Position numbers and translations under genes: made by a program | From: Pinibacter sp031553495 | Lineage (GTDB): Bacteria; Bacteroidota; Bacteroidia; Chitinophagales; Chitinophagaceae | Reading direction: 5' to 3' | DNA length: 64,000 nucleotides | Assembly (NCBI GenBank): GCA_031553495.1 | Contig: JAVBLN010000007.1 | Location: forward strand, 248,001 to 312,000 | The notes under the pieces: generated by a model | Databases searched by the model: none | Told to the model about the DNA's origin: nothing | The model's input: only the letters and a program-made list of their open reading frames with translations | Shown here: piece after piece, positions 27,007-33,705 of the stretch | Position numbering within the stretch: the stretch's first letter is position 1 | Layout: each line of letters starts with the position of its first letter

Positions 27007-28339
27007 TCCGGAAATATCGAAAGGCATAGATTGGTTGCTGGTATGGCTTTATGTTATACTCTGCGTAATAGGCATTATGAGTATTTTTGCGGCCACCTTT
27101 CGCGAGGATGATAATTTACTACAAAGTTTTATTTCGCTTAAAACAGACTATAGCCGTCAGTCACTTTATTTTATTATAAGCTGTATACTGGCGGTATTTA
27201 TTTTATTGACCGATAGTAAATTTTTTACTGCCACTGCCAACCTGTGGTATGCGGCGGGAATAGCATTGTTATTACTTGTTTTTCCTTTTCACGCAAAGAT
27301 CAGGGGAACGGAATCGATCATTAGAATTGGCGGAGCTTTTCAATTACAACCGGCAGAATTGTGTAAGGTTTTTGTAAACCTGGCTTTGGCAAAGTATTTG
27401 TCGCGAATAGATACCGATTTTACCAAAACAAAATCGCAACTGATAGCCGCCGCCATTGCGTTAATACCGGGCTTTATTTCAATAGCCCAGCACGAAACGG
27501 GTTTAGCGTTAGTGTATTTTTCTTTTTTCCTGGTAATGTTTCGTGAAGGCTTACCGGCAGCGGTGTTGATCATCGGGTTCTCTGTGGCTGTATTAGTGGT
27601 TGCCACTTTGTTGATGGATCCAAACACATTAGCCATCGTATTAACTGCCATTGCACTTTTATGCATATACATAATGCGGCGGCAAATCAAGCGAAAGCGC
27701 AGGCTGCTATTTACCATCATTGGCATATGGGTGGTGTGCGTGGGTATCCAGCGTTTTGCAGTGCCGTTTGTATTTGATCAGGTGTTGAAGCCATACCAGG
27801 TAAAACGCATTTACGATACCATCGGAAAAGAGTATATACCTAAATCGGCTGCGGACGCAGTGGAAATTGAAGCTGTTGCCAGTACCAAGAAAAAGGATGA
27901 TGGCGATTACAACGTAAGGCAAAGTAAAATTGCTATAGGAAGTGGCGGACTGCTGGGAAAAGGATTATTAAAAGGAACGCAAACAAGGTATGAATTTGTG
28001 CCGGAGCAACGAACCGATTTTATTTTTTGTACCATTGGCGAAGGCTTTGGTTTTGTAGGGTGTTTAATATTGCTGATTTTGTACTTTGTGTTATTAATGC
28101 GAATTGTAACTATTGCAGAGCGACAGCGAAGTGTGTTTAGCCGGGCCTACGCATATGGAGTTGCCTCGGTAATATTTTTCCATATGGCCATCAACATTTG
28201 TATGACAATAGGGCTGGCCCCTGTAATAGGCATACCATTACCATTTATCAGTTATGGAGGCACGTCGTTGCTTACTTTTACTATTTTGCTGTTTATTTTA
28301 ATCCGCCTCGATGCCGATAGGCAAATGGTGCTGAGATAG
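26993..28339 (+). CDS. rodA: Peptidoglycan glycosyltransferase RodA
   Basis: The protein has 448 residues with about 10-11 membrane segments. It is a SEDS-family polymerase that extends glycan strands from lipid II together with PBP2. Conserved segments: IIRIGGAFQLQPAELCKVFVNLALAKYL, QHETGLALVYFSFFLVMF with the Glu-Thr-Gly typical of SEDS proteins, the VRQSKIAIGSGGLLGKGLLKGTQTRYEFVPEQRTDFIF loop containing the catalytic-region Asp, and a C-terminal GIPLPFISYGGTSLL. An inserted hydrophilic loop of about 60 residues around 270-300 (AVASTKKKDDGDYN) is typical of Bacteroidota members. It starts inside the mrdA end. Confidence 0.94.
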   Translation: MNQRNPEISKGIDWLLVWLYVILCVIGIMSIFAATFREDDNLLQSFISLKTDYSRQSLYFIISCILAVFILLTDSKFFTATANLWYAAGIALLLLVFPFHAKIRGTESIIRIGGAFQLQPAELCKVFVNLALAKYLSRIDTDFTKTKSQLIAAAIALIPGFISIAQHETGLALVYFSFFLVMFREGLPAAVLIIGFSVAVLVVATLLMDPNTLAIVLTAIALLCIYIMRRQIKRKRRLLFTIIGIWVVCVGIQRFAVPFVFDQVLKPYQVKRIYDTIGKEYIPKSAADAVEIEAVASTKKKDDGDYNVRQSKIAIGSGGLLGKGLLKGTQTRYEFVPEQRTDFIFCTIGEGFGFVGCLILLILYFVLLMRIVTIAERQRSVFSRAYAYGVASVIFFHMAINICMTIGLAPVIGIPLPFISYGGTSLLTFTILLFILIRLDADRQMVLR

Positions 28340-28390
28340 CTGAGAGTGAATTATACGTTGGGCTGGATAATATGATGAGATAATTTTTTT

Positions 28391-28450
28391 GGGACCGGCG
28401 GTAGTGCTACTATTAAGCATCGTTGTGTCACTCACTTGTGCGGTAGGAAC
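28391..28450 (-). repeat. Modular intergenic repeat, copy 12 (L1-C1-R1)
   Basis: A reverse copy whose left end is GAACTTTAGTGGG instead of GAATAG..., an end shared with copies at 37081 and 45577. Confidence 0.9.
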
Positions 28451-28455
28451 TTTAG

Positions 28456-28526
28456 TGGGCAGTTGACAGTGGGCAGCGGGCAGCGGGCAGTAGAGAAATC
28501 AGAAGTCAGAGATCAGAAGTCAGAGG
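28456..28526. repeat. 7-bp repeat tract (GGGCAGT then GTCAGAG units)
   Basis: About five GGGCAGT-like heptamers followed by four GTCAGAG-like heptamers. Period seven is kept through the change of unit sequence. Confidence 0.75.
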
Positions 28527-28582
28527 GTTCTTATATTGTAAGAAAAAAAGGGAAATTGAGAACAGGTAAAGCAATCACGAAT

Positions 28583-28623
28583 ATACTTTGTGCTCCTTTG
28601 TGCCTTCGTGTCTTCGTGGTTCA
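28583..28623. repeat. 9-bp repeat tract (CTTTGTGNN units)
   Basis: Successive units CTTTGTGCT, CCTTTGTGC, CTTCGTGTC, TTCGTGGTT. Related sequence occurs at 36936-37042. Confidence 0.6.
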
Positions 28624-28690
28624 AAAAAAGTTGATTTCTGACCTCTAACCAATTTTTACAGTGTTAAATATAAAAGTGCTATACTAATTC

Positions 28691-29431
28691 ATGCGTATTA
28701 TTCCATTATCAGAAGGTAGTTTTTCGATAGACAAAACAAAGCATTTTATTCCGTTTGATACAGAAGCTGATGACCTCCGGCAAAGATCTGCTGGCAGCCT
28801 GCTTGTAGAAATTCAACCATTTGTAGTGATTACTTCAGAAGATGTGCTGCTGTTGGATGCCGGATTGGGATTTGAAAGAGACGGCAAATTGCAGCTACAT
28901 CAGAATCTTGCCAACGCGGGCATTGATCCTTCTGATATTACAAAAGTGCTGATGTCGCACTTACATAAAGACCATGCGGGTGGCATAAGCAGGATTTTAA
29001 GTAATACAAGAGAGCTGAGTTTTCCTAATGCTACTTATTACATTCAAAAAAAGGAATTTGAATATGCTTATAAAAAAGGCATTCCATCTTACTTAACAGA
29101 GGACTTTGAGTGTTTGCAGGATGCTTCCAATGTAAAATGGCTGGATGGTGATAGTGTAATTGACAGTTATATAAAGTGCCACATAACCGGAGCGCACAGT
29201 CCGTATCACCAAGTCTTTTGGATTGTCGATGGTGGCGAAACGGTTTTCTATGGCGGCGATGACGCACCGCAATTACAACAAATGAAAAGCAAATTTGTGG
29301 CAAAGTATGATTACAACGGAAAGCTTTGCATGGAACTGCGCCAAAAATGGTGGGAACAAGGAAGAGAAGAAGGCTGGACTTTCTTATTTTATCACGACGT
29401 GAGAAGACCGGTTTTTAATGTGGAAATGTGA
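28691..29431 (+). CDS. MBL-fold metallo-hydrolase
   Basis: The protein has 246 residues with a metallo-beta-lactamase fold. The metal motif is SHLHKDHAGG (HxHxDH, about residues 95-101). A downstream ITGAHSPYHQ supplies the next ligand, GGDDAPQ the bridging Asp, and FYHD the last His. There is no signal peptide. The substrate is unknown; lactonases, glyoxalase-II-like and phosphodiesterase members share this architecture. The last codons (encoding FNVEM) and the stop lie within an AT-rich 8-bp repeat, so the native C-terminus may have been altered by repeat invasion. Confidence 0.82.
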   Translation: MRIIPLSEGSFSIDKTKHFIPFDTEADDLRQRSAGSLLVEIQPFVVITSEDVLLLDAGLGFERDGKLQLHQNLANAGIDPSDITKVLMSHLHKDHAGGISRILSNTRELSFPNATYYIQKKEFEYAYKKGIPSYLTEDFECLQDASNVKWLDGDSVIDSYIKCHITGAHSPYHQVFWIVDGGETVFYGGDDAPQLQQMKSKFVAKYDYNGKLCMELRQKWWEQGREEGWTFLFYHDVRRPVFNVEM

Positions 29432-29472
29432 AAATGAATTTGAAAATGTGCTGATTTGAAAATTTGAAAATT
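29417..29472. repeat. AT-rich 8-bp repeat tract overlapping a gene end
   Basis: AATGTGGA / AATGTGAA then ATTTGAAA / ATGTGCTG octamers. The first units supply the last codons and the stop of the MBL-fold gene. Confidence 0.65.
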
Positions 29473-29568
29473 CTGTTGGATTGAGATTGCTTATTATTTC
29501 CTTTAATACTTCCTGGAAATCAGGATTTCCACTGCTGCCTTTAATAAAGCAAGCGGCACATAAAGCGA

Positions 29569-29638
29569 TGAATAGAATTCCCTTGGCTGAAGTCACAGTA
29601 GTGCAAAAGCTTAATCAGGGCGCTACCTGCGATCGGGC
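29569..29638 (+). repeat. Modular intergenic repeat, copy 13 (diverged)
   Basis: The left end GAATAGAATTCCC is recognisable, followed by a degenerate core and AAGCTTAATCAGGGCGC, the right-end variant also seen in the copy at 15408. Confidence 0.55.
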
Positions 29639-29644
29639 CGAGTA

Positions 29645-29676
29645 ATTTGAGATTTGAAATTTGAGATTTGAAATGC
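29645..29676. repeat. AT-rich short repeat (ATTTGAG / ATTTGAA)
   Basis: Alternating 7-8 bp units identical in type to the sequence that replaces the 5' part of the higB remnant. Confidence 0.6.
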
Positions 29677-30020
29677 TGTAGGCCGAGTTTGGTTTATAGT
29701 TTTCGACCATACCAATAATTATTGAATTTTACTTTTCCGGTGATCTTTCATCATACAGCACTCTCAACTCTCAATTCTCCACTAAATAAGGGTGTGTTTT
29801 TTGTTTCTGTTTGCACAAGCAAAAAGAAAAATACATTTGATAAGTGAAATTTTGAAACCTGCCGATCACGTAAACTTTAAAATTGTTAGCACGAGCATTT
29901 CTTTCATGTTTCGAACAGAATGATTTAATGTGAAAATGTGGAGCTGATTTTAGATATAATCATTCTTACAGGAACAGCTTTTATAATTGCCCTGTATGAA
30001 ATAATTTCACTTCTGCGCAC
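29677..30020. other. Gene-free stretch before the P4-type phosphatase gene
   Basis: No gene is seen. A 7-bp tract with ACTCTCA / ACTCTCA / ATTCTCC units lies at 29757-29784. Confidence 0.5.
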
Positions 30021-30057
30021 CGACAACCTGTAACCTGCAACTTGCAACCAGCTACTT
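30021..30057. repeat. 7-bp repeat tract (TGCAACC units)
   Basis: Heptamers GACAACC, TGTAACC, TGCAACT, TGCAACC ending at the stop codon of the phosphatase gene. Confidence 0.65.
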
Positions 30058-30858
30058 CCCTCTCACTTCCGCTTTTATTACAGAATCTTTTTGACTAGCC
30101 GAAAGCTTGAAATTGTTATTATACATGGCGCCTTCCCAATCGCCATAAGAAGGGTTGGGGAAAACGATATATTTATTTCCAAACCGGCTTGCGCTTTTCG
30201 CGGTAGCCGCATTACGATCTTCCCATTTTTTAGCGTCGAATAAAACATCAAAATCGGCGAGGTTATCACCAAGAAGTAAAACAATATTATGGGTCTGCGC
30301 AATGGCGTTTCTTCTGGTCTCTTTACTGGAGCTGCTGCCGGGCTGGCGCAAAATCAAATGTGTATCATCCGCATAAGGAAATCCGAATTTTTGCAGATTT
30401 TTTAATGTAGCACTTCTTTCCTCCTCATAACGGTTGGTAACATAAAATACTTCCACATTATGCTTCGCCGCATATTTGAAAAAGCTCAAAGCCCCCGCTA
30501 GTGTATCCGCTTGGGCCAATGCCGTCCATGCATTCCAGCTCGCCTGGTCGAAATCTTTACCATGTAAGGCTTGCGCCACAGCGTATGGACTATTATCCAA
30601 TACTGTTTCGTCAATATCAGTAATAACCGCTCGTGGCTTAGAGGAAGAATTTTTTAGATCCTCCGCCAGCCGCCATTCCGCCACATTATATGCCTGCTGG
30701 CAAAGCGCTTTATACTCAGCCGCCTTTTGTTGAAAAGCGGAAGCCCATAATTTTCCATTAATTACAACGCTTGCAACAGGTTCATGGCCGGAAGCCGCAC
30801 GTTTTGATGTAGAACATGCCGCAACAAAGAATACTGATAAAAACAATATTTTTTTCAT
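30052..30858 (-). CDS. Lipoprotein e(P4)-family 5'-nucleotidase / acid phosphatase
   Basis: The protein has 268 residues. The ATG at 30858 is preferred over one 12 bp further upstream because it starts a compact lipoprotein signal (MKKILFLSVFFVAACSTSK, Cys at about 15). It is a HAD-superfamily class C acid phosphatase: the nucleophile motif DIDETVLDNSPY is preceded by ITD, VFYVTNRYEEERSATLKNL gives motif II, and LLLGDNLADFDVLFD gives the metal-binding acids. H. influenzae e(P4) dephosphorylates NMN and other nucleotides at the outer membrane, so a scavenging role is inferred. A TACCTTTG -7 element ends 9 nt before the start. Confidence 0.9.
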   Translation of the reverse strand: MKKILFLSVFFVAACSTSKRAASGHEPVASVVINGKLWASAFQQKAAEYKALCQQAYNVAEWRLAEDLKNSSSKPRAVITDIDETVLDNSPYAVAQALHGKDFDQASWNAWTALAQADTLAGALSFFKYAAKHNVEVFYVTNRYEEERSATLKNLQKFGFPYADDTHLILRQPGSSSSKETRRNAIAQTHNIVLLLGDNLADFDVLFDAKKWEDRNAATAKSASRFGNKYIVFPNPSYGDWEGAMYNNNFKLSASQKDSVIKAEVRGK

Positions 30859-30867
30859 AATGAATGC

Positions 30868-30875
30868 CAAAGGTA
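30868..30875 (-). promoter_or_regulatory. -7 element (TACCTTTG) close to a start codon
   Basis: An exact TAnnTTTG match on the minus strand, 9 nt before the P4-type phosphatase ATG. No good -33 partner is seen. Confidence 0.45.
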
Positions 30876-30898
30876 GCTTATTTGAGATGGTTTGGGAA

Positions 30899-30956
30899 GT
30901 GGCAGGTGGCAGGTTTCAAGTTACCGGTTACCAGTTGCCGGTGTGCGGTTACAAGT
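30899..30956. repeat. 7-bp repeat tract (ACCGGTT / GCCGGTG units)
   Basis: GTGGCAG heptamers followed by ACCGGTT, ACCAGTT, GCCGGTG and TGCGGTT. Confidence 0.65.
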
Positions 30957-30983
30957 CAAGAATGTATTCTATTCTGCAGCATC

Positions 30984-31121
30984 CCCACATTTCCACATTT
31001 CTCACATTCTCACATTAAACAAGTTTGTTCAAAACAAATAACCAAAGCCCCACCTACCACATTTTCAAATTTTCAAATTAGCACATTTTCAAATTCATTC
31101 TCACATTTCCCACATTTCCAA
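30984..31121. repeat. AT-rich 8-bp composite repeat (reverse orientation)
   Basis: TTTCCACA / TTCTCACA octamers, a spacer of about 40 nt beginning AAACAAGTTTGTTC, then TTTTCAAA / TTAGCACA / TTTTCAAA octamers. It is matched unit by unit by the tract at 37236-37367. Confidence 0.7.
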
Positions 31122-31185
31122 TTTTTTTTCTTCCCAACACAAGTTTTACCTTGTAGCAACGTCTAACATTTAAATTGGCCGATGA

Positions 31186-31761
31186 TTGGATGAAATTTTA
31201 CTCATACAGGGCTTGCAACGGAAAGAAGAACAAGCGTTTGAAAAACTTATTAATAATTATAAGAACAGGCTTTACAACACTATACTTGGCTTTGTGCAAA
31301 ACGAAACGGATGCGGAGGATATAACCCAGGACGTATTTATTCAGGCCTATGAAAGCATTCACTCATTTAAAGGCGATGCTAAATTAAGCACCTGGTTATA
31401 CCGGATAGCGGTTTCAAAAGCGCTGGATTTTATAAGAAGAAAAAATCGAAAAAAAAGATCGGCTATCATACTCAGGTTTTTGGATACTGAAAAAAAAGAA
31501 GCTGATGAGCCCGCTACGTTTTATCATCCCGGTGTGGCCCTCGAACAAAAGGAAAATGCCGCCATGCTTTTTAGTGCTATACGCCGGCTGCCCGAAAAGC
31601 AACGCGTTGCATTTACCTTACACAAGCTGGAAGCGTTAAGCTATCAGCAAATTGCAGTGGTTATGAACACATCGCTATCATCCGTTGAATCTTTAATGCA
31701 CAGGGCAAAAAACAATATAAAAGAAGATTTATCTGTTTATTACAAAAAACTGTTAGAATAA
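31186..31761 (+). CDS. ECF-type RNA polymerase sigma factor
   Basis: The protein has 191 residues, a sigma-70 region 2 plus region 4 protein. Region 2 contains LINNYKNRLYNTILGFVQNETDAEDITQDVFIQAYESIHSF, TWLYRIAVSKALDFIRRKNRKKR completes it, and region 4 contains LPEKQRVAFTLHKLEALSYQQIAVVMNTSLSSVESLMHRAK. An in-frame TGA lies directly before the first codon, so translation must start at TTG 31186 or later; the sequence from there matches the family N-terminus. Downstream on the same strand are a one-TM protein and two Spy-like proteins, an arrangement suggesting an envelope-stress regulon. Confidence 0.9.
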   Translation: MDEILLIQGLQRKEEQAFEKLINNYKNRLYNTILGFVQNETDAEDITQDVFIQAYESIHSFKGDAKLSTWLYRIAVSKALDFIRRKNRKKRSAIILRFLDTEKKEADEPATFYHPGVALEQKENAAMLFSAIRRLPEKQRVAFTLHKLEALSYQQIAVVMNTSLSSVESLMHRAKNNIKEDLSVYYKKLLE

Positions 31762-31768
31762 TTTTTTG

Positions 31769-31838
31769 ATACCGGCAGTAGTTTTTTATGGCATCATCGT
31801 TGCGTCGCATTTCGTTCATCGGTAGTATTTCATGGCAA
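31769..31838 (-). repeat. Modular intergenic repeat, copy 14 (L2-C2-R2-like)
   Basis: Reverse copy of the second type lying inside the sigma-factor operon, eight bases after the sigma gene stop. Confidence 0.85.
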
Positions 31839-31938
31839 CATTGGGCTGTAAATAAAAGTTGTAAAAAATAATTCAAACAGCATCTGAGAAAAAAAATAAT
31901 GTGTGAAAAATAGCATTTTTAAAATTTAAAAACAGCTA

Positions 31939-32262
31939 ATGATGAAAGAGGAAAATATTCAGCATAAAGTAGATGAAATAATGAAAAGCCTTGATAATGT
32001 TCAACCTGCGGAAGCTAGTCCTTTTTTATACAGTAAAGTGATGAACAGGCTGCATTATAAAAATAACGTAATGCAAATCGAAACACGCAAATTTTTGCGC
32101 CTTTCCTGGGAACTGGCCTTTGCCATGCTTTTTTTCATAGGTCTTAATATAGCTACGTTCGTTTATTTTTCCGAAGAAAAATACGATCAGGAATACACTA
32201 ATTCACTTACTACCTTAGCCAATGAGTTCACCATAAATTCTAATAACTATAACTATTATTAA
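31939..32262 (+). CDS. Small one-TM protein, possible anti-sigma factor
   Basis: The protein has 107 residues. It has a soluble N-terminus (IQHKVDEIMKSLDNVQPAEASPFLYSKVMNRL), one membrane helix (LAFAMLFFIGLNIATFVYF, about 56-75) and a short Asn-rich periplasmic tail. The layout and the position after an ECF sigma gene suggest a membrane-bound sigma partner. No zinc-binding HxxxCxxC motif is present, so this is inference from context. A modular repeat copy sits in the 177-bp gap between it and the sigma gene, which is unusual within an operon. Confidence 0.7.
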   Translation: MMKEENIQHKVDEIMKSLDNVQPAEASPFLYSKVMNRLHYKNNVMQIETRKFLRLSWELAFAMLFFIGLNIATFVYFSEEKYDQEYTNSLTTLANEFTINSNNYNYY

Positions 32263-32275
32263 AGGTCTCGCTACA

Positions 32276-32740
32276 ATGAGTATATTATCAAAACCCGGGT
32301 TTCTAAAATGGCTTGTGATCGTTTTACTGATTGTAAATGCCGCTACACTTGCTTACCTGTTTATTGGTGGTAATAAGGGCAAAAAATATCAGGGTCCGAG
32401 AAGAGGAAGGGATTTTATTGCAACAGAGCTTGGTTTTAATGAAGAGCAGAAAGCTAAGCACGATTCGCTTTATAAAATACATTCCACAGGACAACAGGCA
32501 ATTTTTTCAAGAATAAGATTGCTGAAAGATTCGCTTCATTTTAAATCAGGTTCACAATCCGACACATCATGGATTAATCTGTATACTGAGAAAATTGGTC
32601 GTGAGTATGCAAAGCTGGAAAAGCAAACATTCTATCACTTTCAAAATGTGAGAAGTATTTGTACCCCACAACAGGAAGCTAAACTGGATACCATTATAAA
32701 CCGCATGAACTCTATGCAACGCGGACCGCGAAAACCATAA
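32276..32740 (+). CDS. Periplasmic Spy/CpxP-like (heavy-metal-sensor fold) protein
   Basis: The protein has 154 residues. An N-terminal signal anchor (WLVIVLLIVNAATLAYLFI) is followed by a helical domain with ATELGFNEEQKAKHDSLY and a late RSICTPQQEAKLDTIINRM. This is the helical-hairpin pattern of Spy/CpxP and CnrX-like sensors, whose LTXXQ-type motifs flank the domain. It starts 14 bp after the one-TM protein gene and is surely co-transcribed. It probably senses or buffers misfolded envelope proteins or metals; the ligand is unknown. Confidence 0.75.
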   Translation: MSILSKPGFLKWLVIVLLIVNAATLAYLFIGGNKGKKYQGPRRGRDFIATELGFNEEQKAKHDSLYKIHSTGQQAIFSRIRLLKDSLHFKSGSQSDTSWINLYTEKIGREYAKLEKQTFYHFQNVRSICTPQQEAKLDTIINRMNSMQRGPRKP

Positions 32741-32827
32741 TAAACCTTTAACTCTGGAAATAAGTCTGTGTATCCTTGATATAAAAACCCCGATCACAAT
32801 ATATTTTCTAAAACAATTGTAAAAACC

Positions 32828-33256
32828 ATGAAATGTAAAATGCTTTCTATGGTGCTGGTGTTTACGCTTTTCGTTGCCGGTACCGCAATGGCTCAGGGAC
32901 AGAGAGGACAACGTACTCCTCAAACTATTGAGCAAAGATTAAAACGCTGGAATGATAATATATTCAGCAAACTGGATTTAAAAAATGATCAGCAAAGTAA
33001 GGTAGAAAAGATCTTTACTGAATATTTCGGAAAACAGGATTCCTTGCGCAATAGCGGCGAAAGGCCATCTTGGGATGATGTTCAAAAATTAGTAGCTGAA
33101 AGAGATGAAAAAGTAAAGACTGTTCTTTCAGAAGAACAATTCAAGAAATACCAGGAAATGGTAGAGCAGCAAATGCAACAAATGAGGCAAAGACGTGGTG
33201 GTGGACAAGGTGGTGGACCTGGTGGTGGCAGTGGAGGAAACCGTCCACAACAATAA
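32828..33256 (+). CDS. Secreted Spy/LTXXQ-like protein with Gly-rich tail
   Basis: The protein has 142 residues. A signal peptide ends at TAMAQ (about residue 22). The mature part has two LTXXQ-like turns (SKLDLKNDQQSKVEKIF and TVLSEEQFKKYQEMVEQQ) typical of Spy/CpxP-like periplasmic chaperones. It ends in a Met/Gln/Arg stretch and a low-complexity tail of Gly, Gln and Pro, a composition echoed in the barrel protein gene downstream. It is the last gene before a hairpin terminator in the sigma-factor operon. Confidence 0.72.
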   Translation: MKCKMLSMVLVFTLFVAGTAMAQGQRGQRTPQTIEQRLKRWNDNIFSKLDLKNDQQSKVEKIFTEYFGKQDSLRNSGERPSWDDVQKLVAERDEKVKTVLSEEQFKKYQEMVEQQMQQMRQRRGGGQGGGPGGGSGGNRPQQ

Positions 33257-33265
33257 TGTTTTATA

Positions 33266-33298
33266 AGAGCCGCAACTATAGCGGCTCATTTTCGTTTA
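33266..33298 (+). terminator. Rho-independent terminator
   Basis: Stem GAGCCGC / GCGGCTC with loop AACTATA followed by ATTTTCGTTT. It lies ten bases after the Spy/LTXXQ-like gene stop. Confidence 0.75.
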
Positions 33299-33373
33299 AT
33301 TCAAAAGTCTTACAGACTCTAAATAAACACTGTTAATGATTAGATATTTCTCCGACCTCTGACAGTTGAATAA

Positions 33374-33508
33374 ATTGAGAGTTGAGAATTGAGAGTTGAG
33401 AGTGCTTTATACATTTTGAAGCATATATTTCAGGACAAGACAAAGGTCTCTGACATCTGATCTCTTACTTCTCTGCTGCCCGCTGCCAACTGAATACTGC
33501 CAACTTGT
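33374..33508. repeat. 7-bp repeat tracts (GAGAGTT; CTGCCAA units)
   Basis: GAGAGTT / GAGAATT heptamers (33374-33404) lead into GTGCTTTATACA. A second tract with TGACATC, CTGCCCG and CTGCCAA units (33449-33508) abuts the left end of copy 15. Confidence 0.7.
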
Positions 33509-33509
33509 T

Positions 33510-33579
33510 GAATAGCATTCCTGCCGTACAAGTGAGTGACACAACGATGATGCCATGAAATACTGCTGCCGGTAACCCA
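33510..33579 (+). repeat. Modular intergenic repeat, copy 15 (L1-C1-R2)
   Basis: A mosaic with the L1 left end and C1 core of the first type joined to the R2 right end of the second type. Confidence 0.88.
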
Positions 33580-33705
33580 AAAAAATATTTGCTCAAACAG
33601 TTTGGAAATGTTACGAAGGTTTTATTTATGATTAGCGTCTAACTATTTTACAACATTGCTAAAGCCCTTAAGTATAAATCGGCAAAATAATTATATCATA
33701 AGATC

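Noticed and set aside
29384..29596. Minus-strand open frame with a hydrophobic start (IALCAACFIKGSSGNPDFQ)
   Set aside because: It could be a remnant of a lost gene, but the second half is octamer repeat and I cannot assign a family; not supported enough to annotate.
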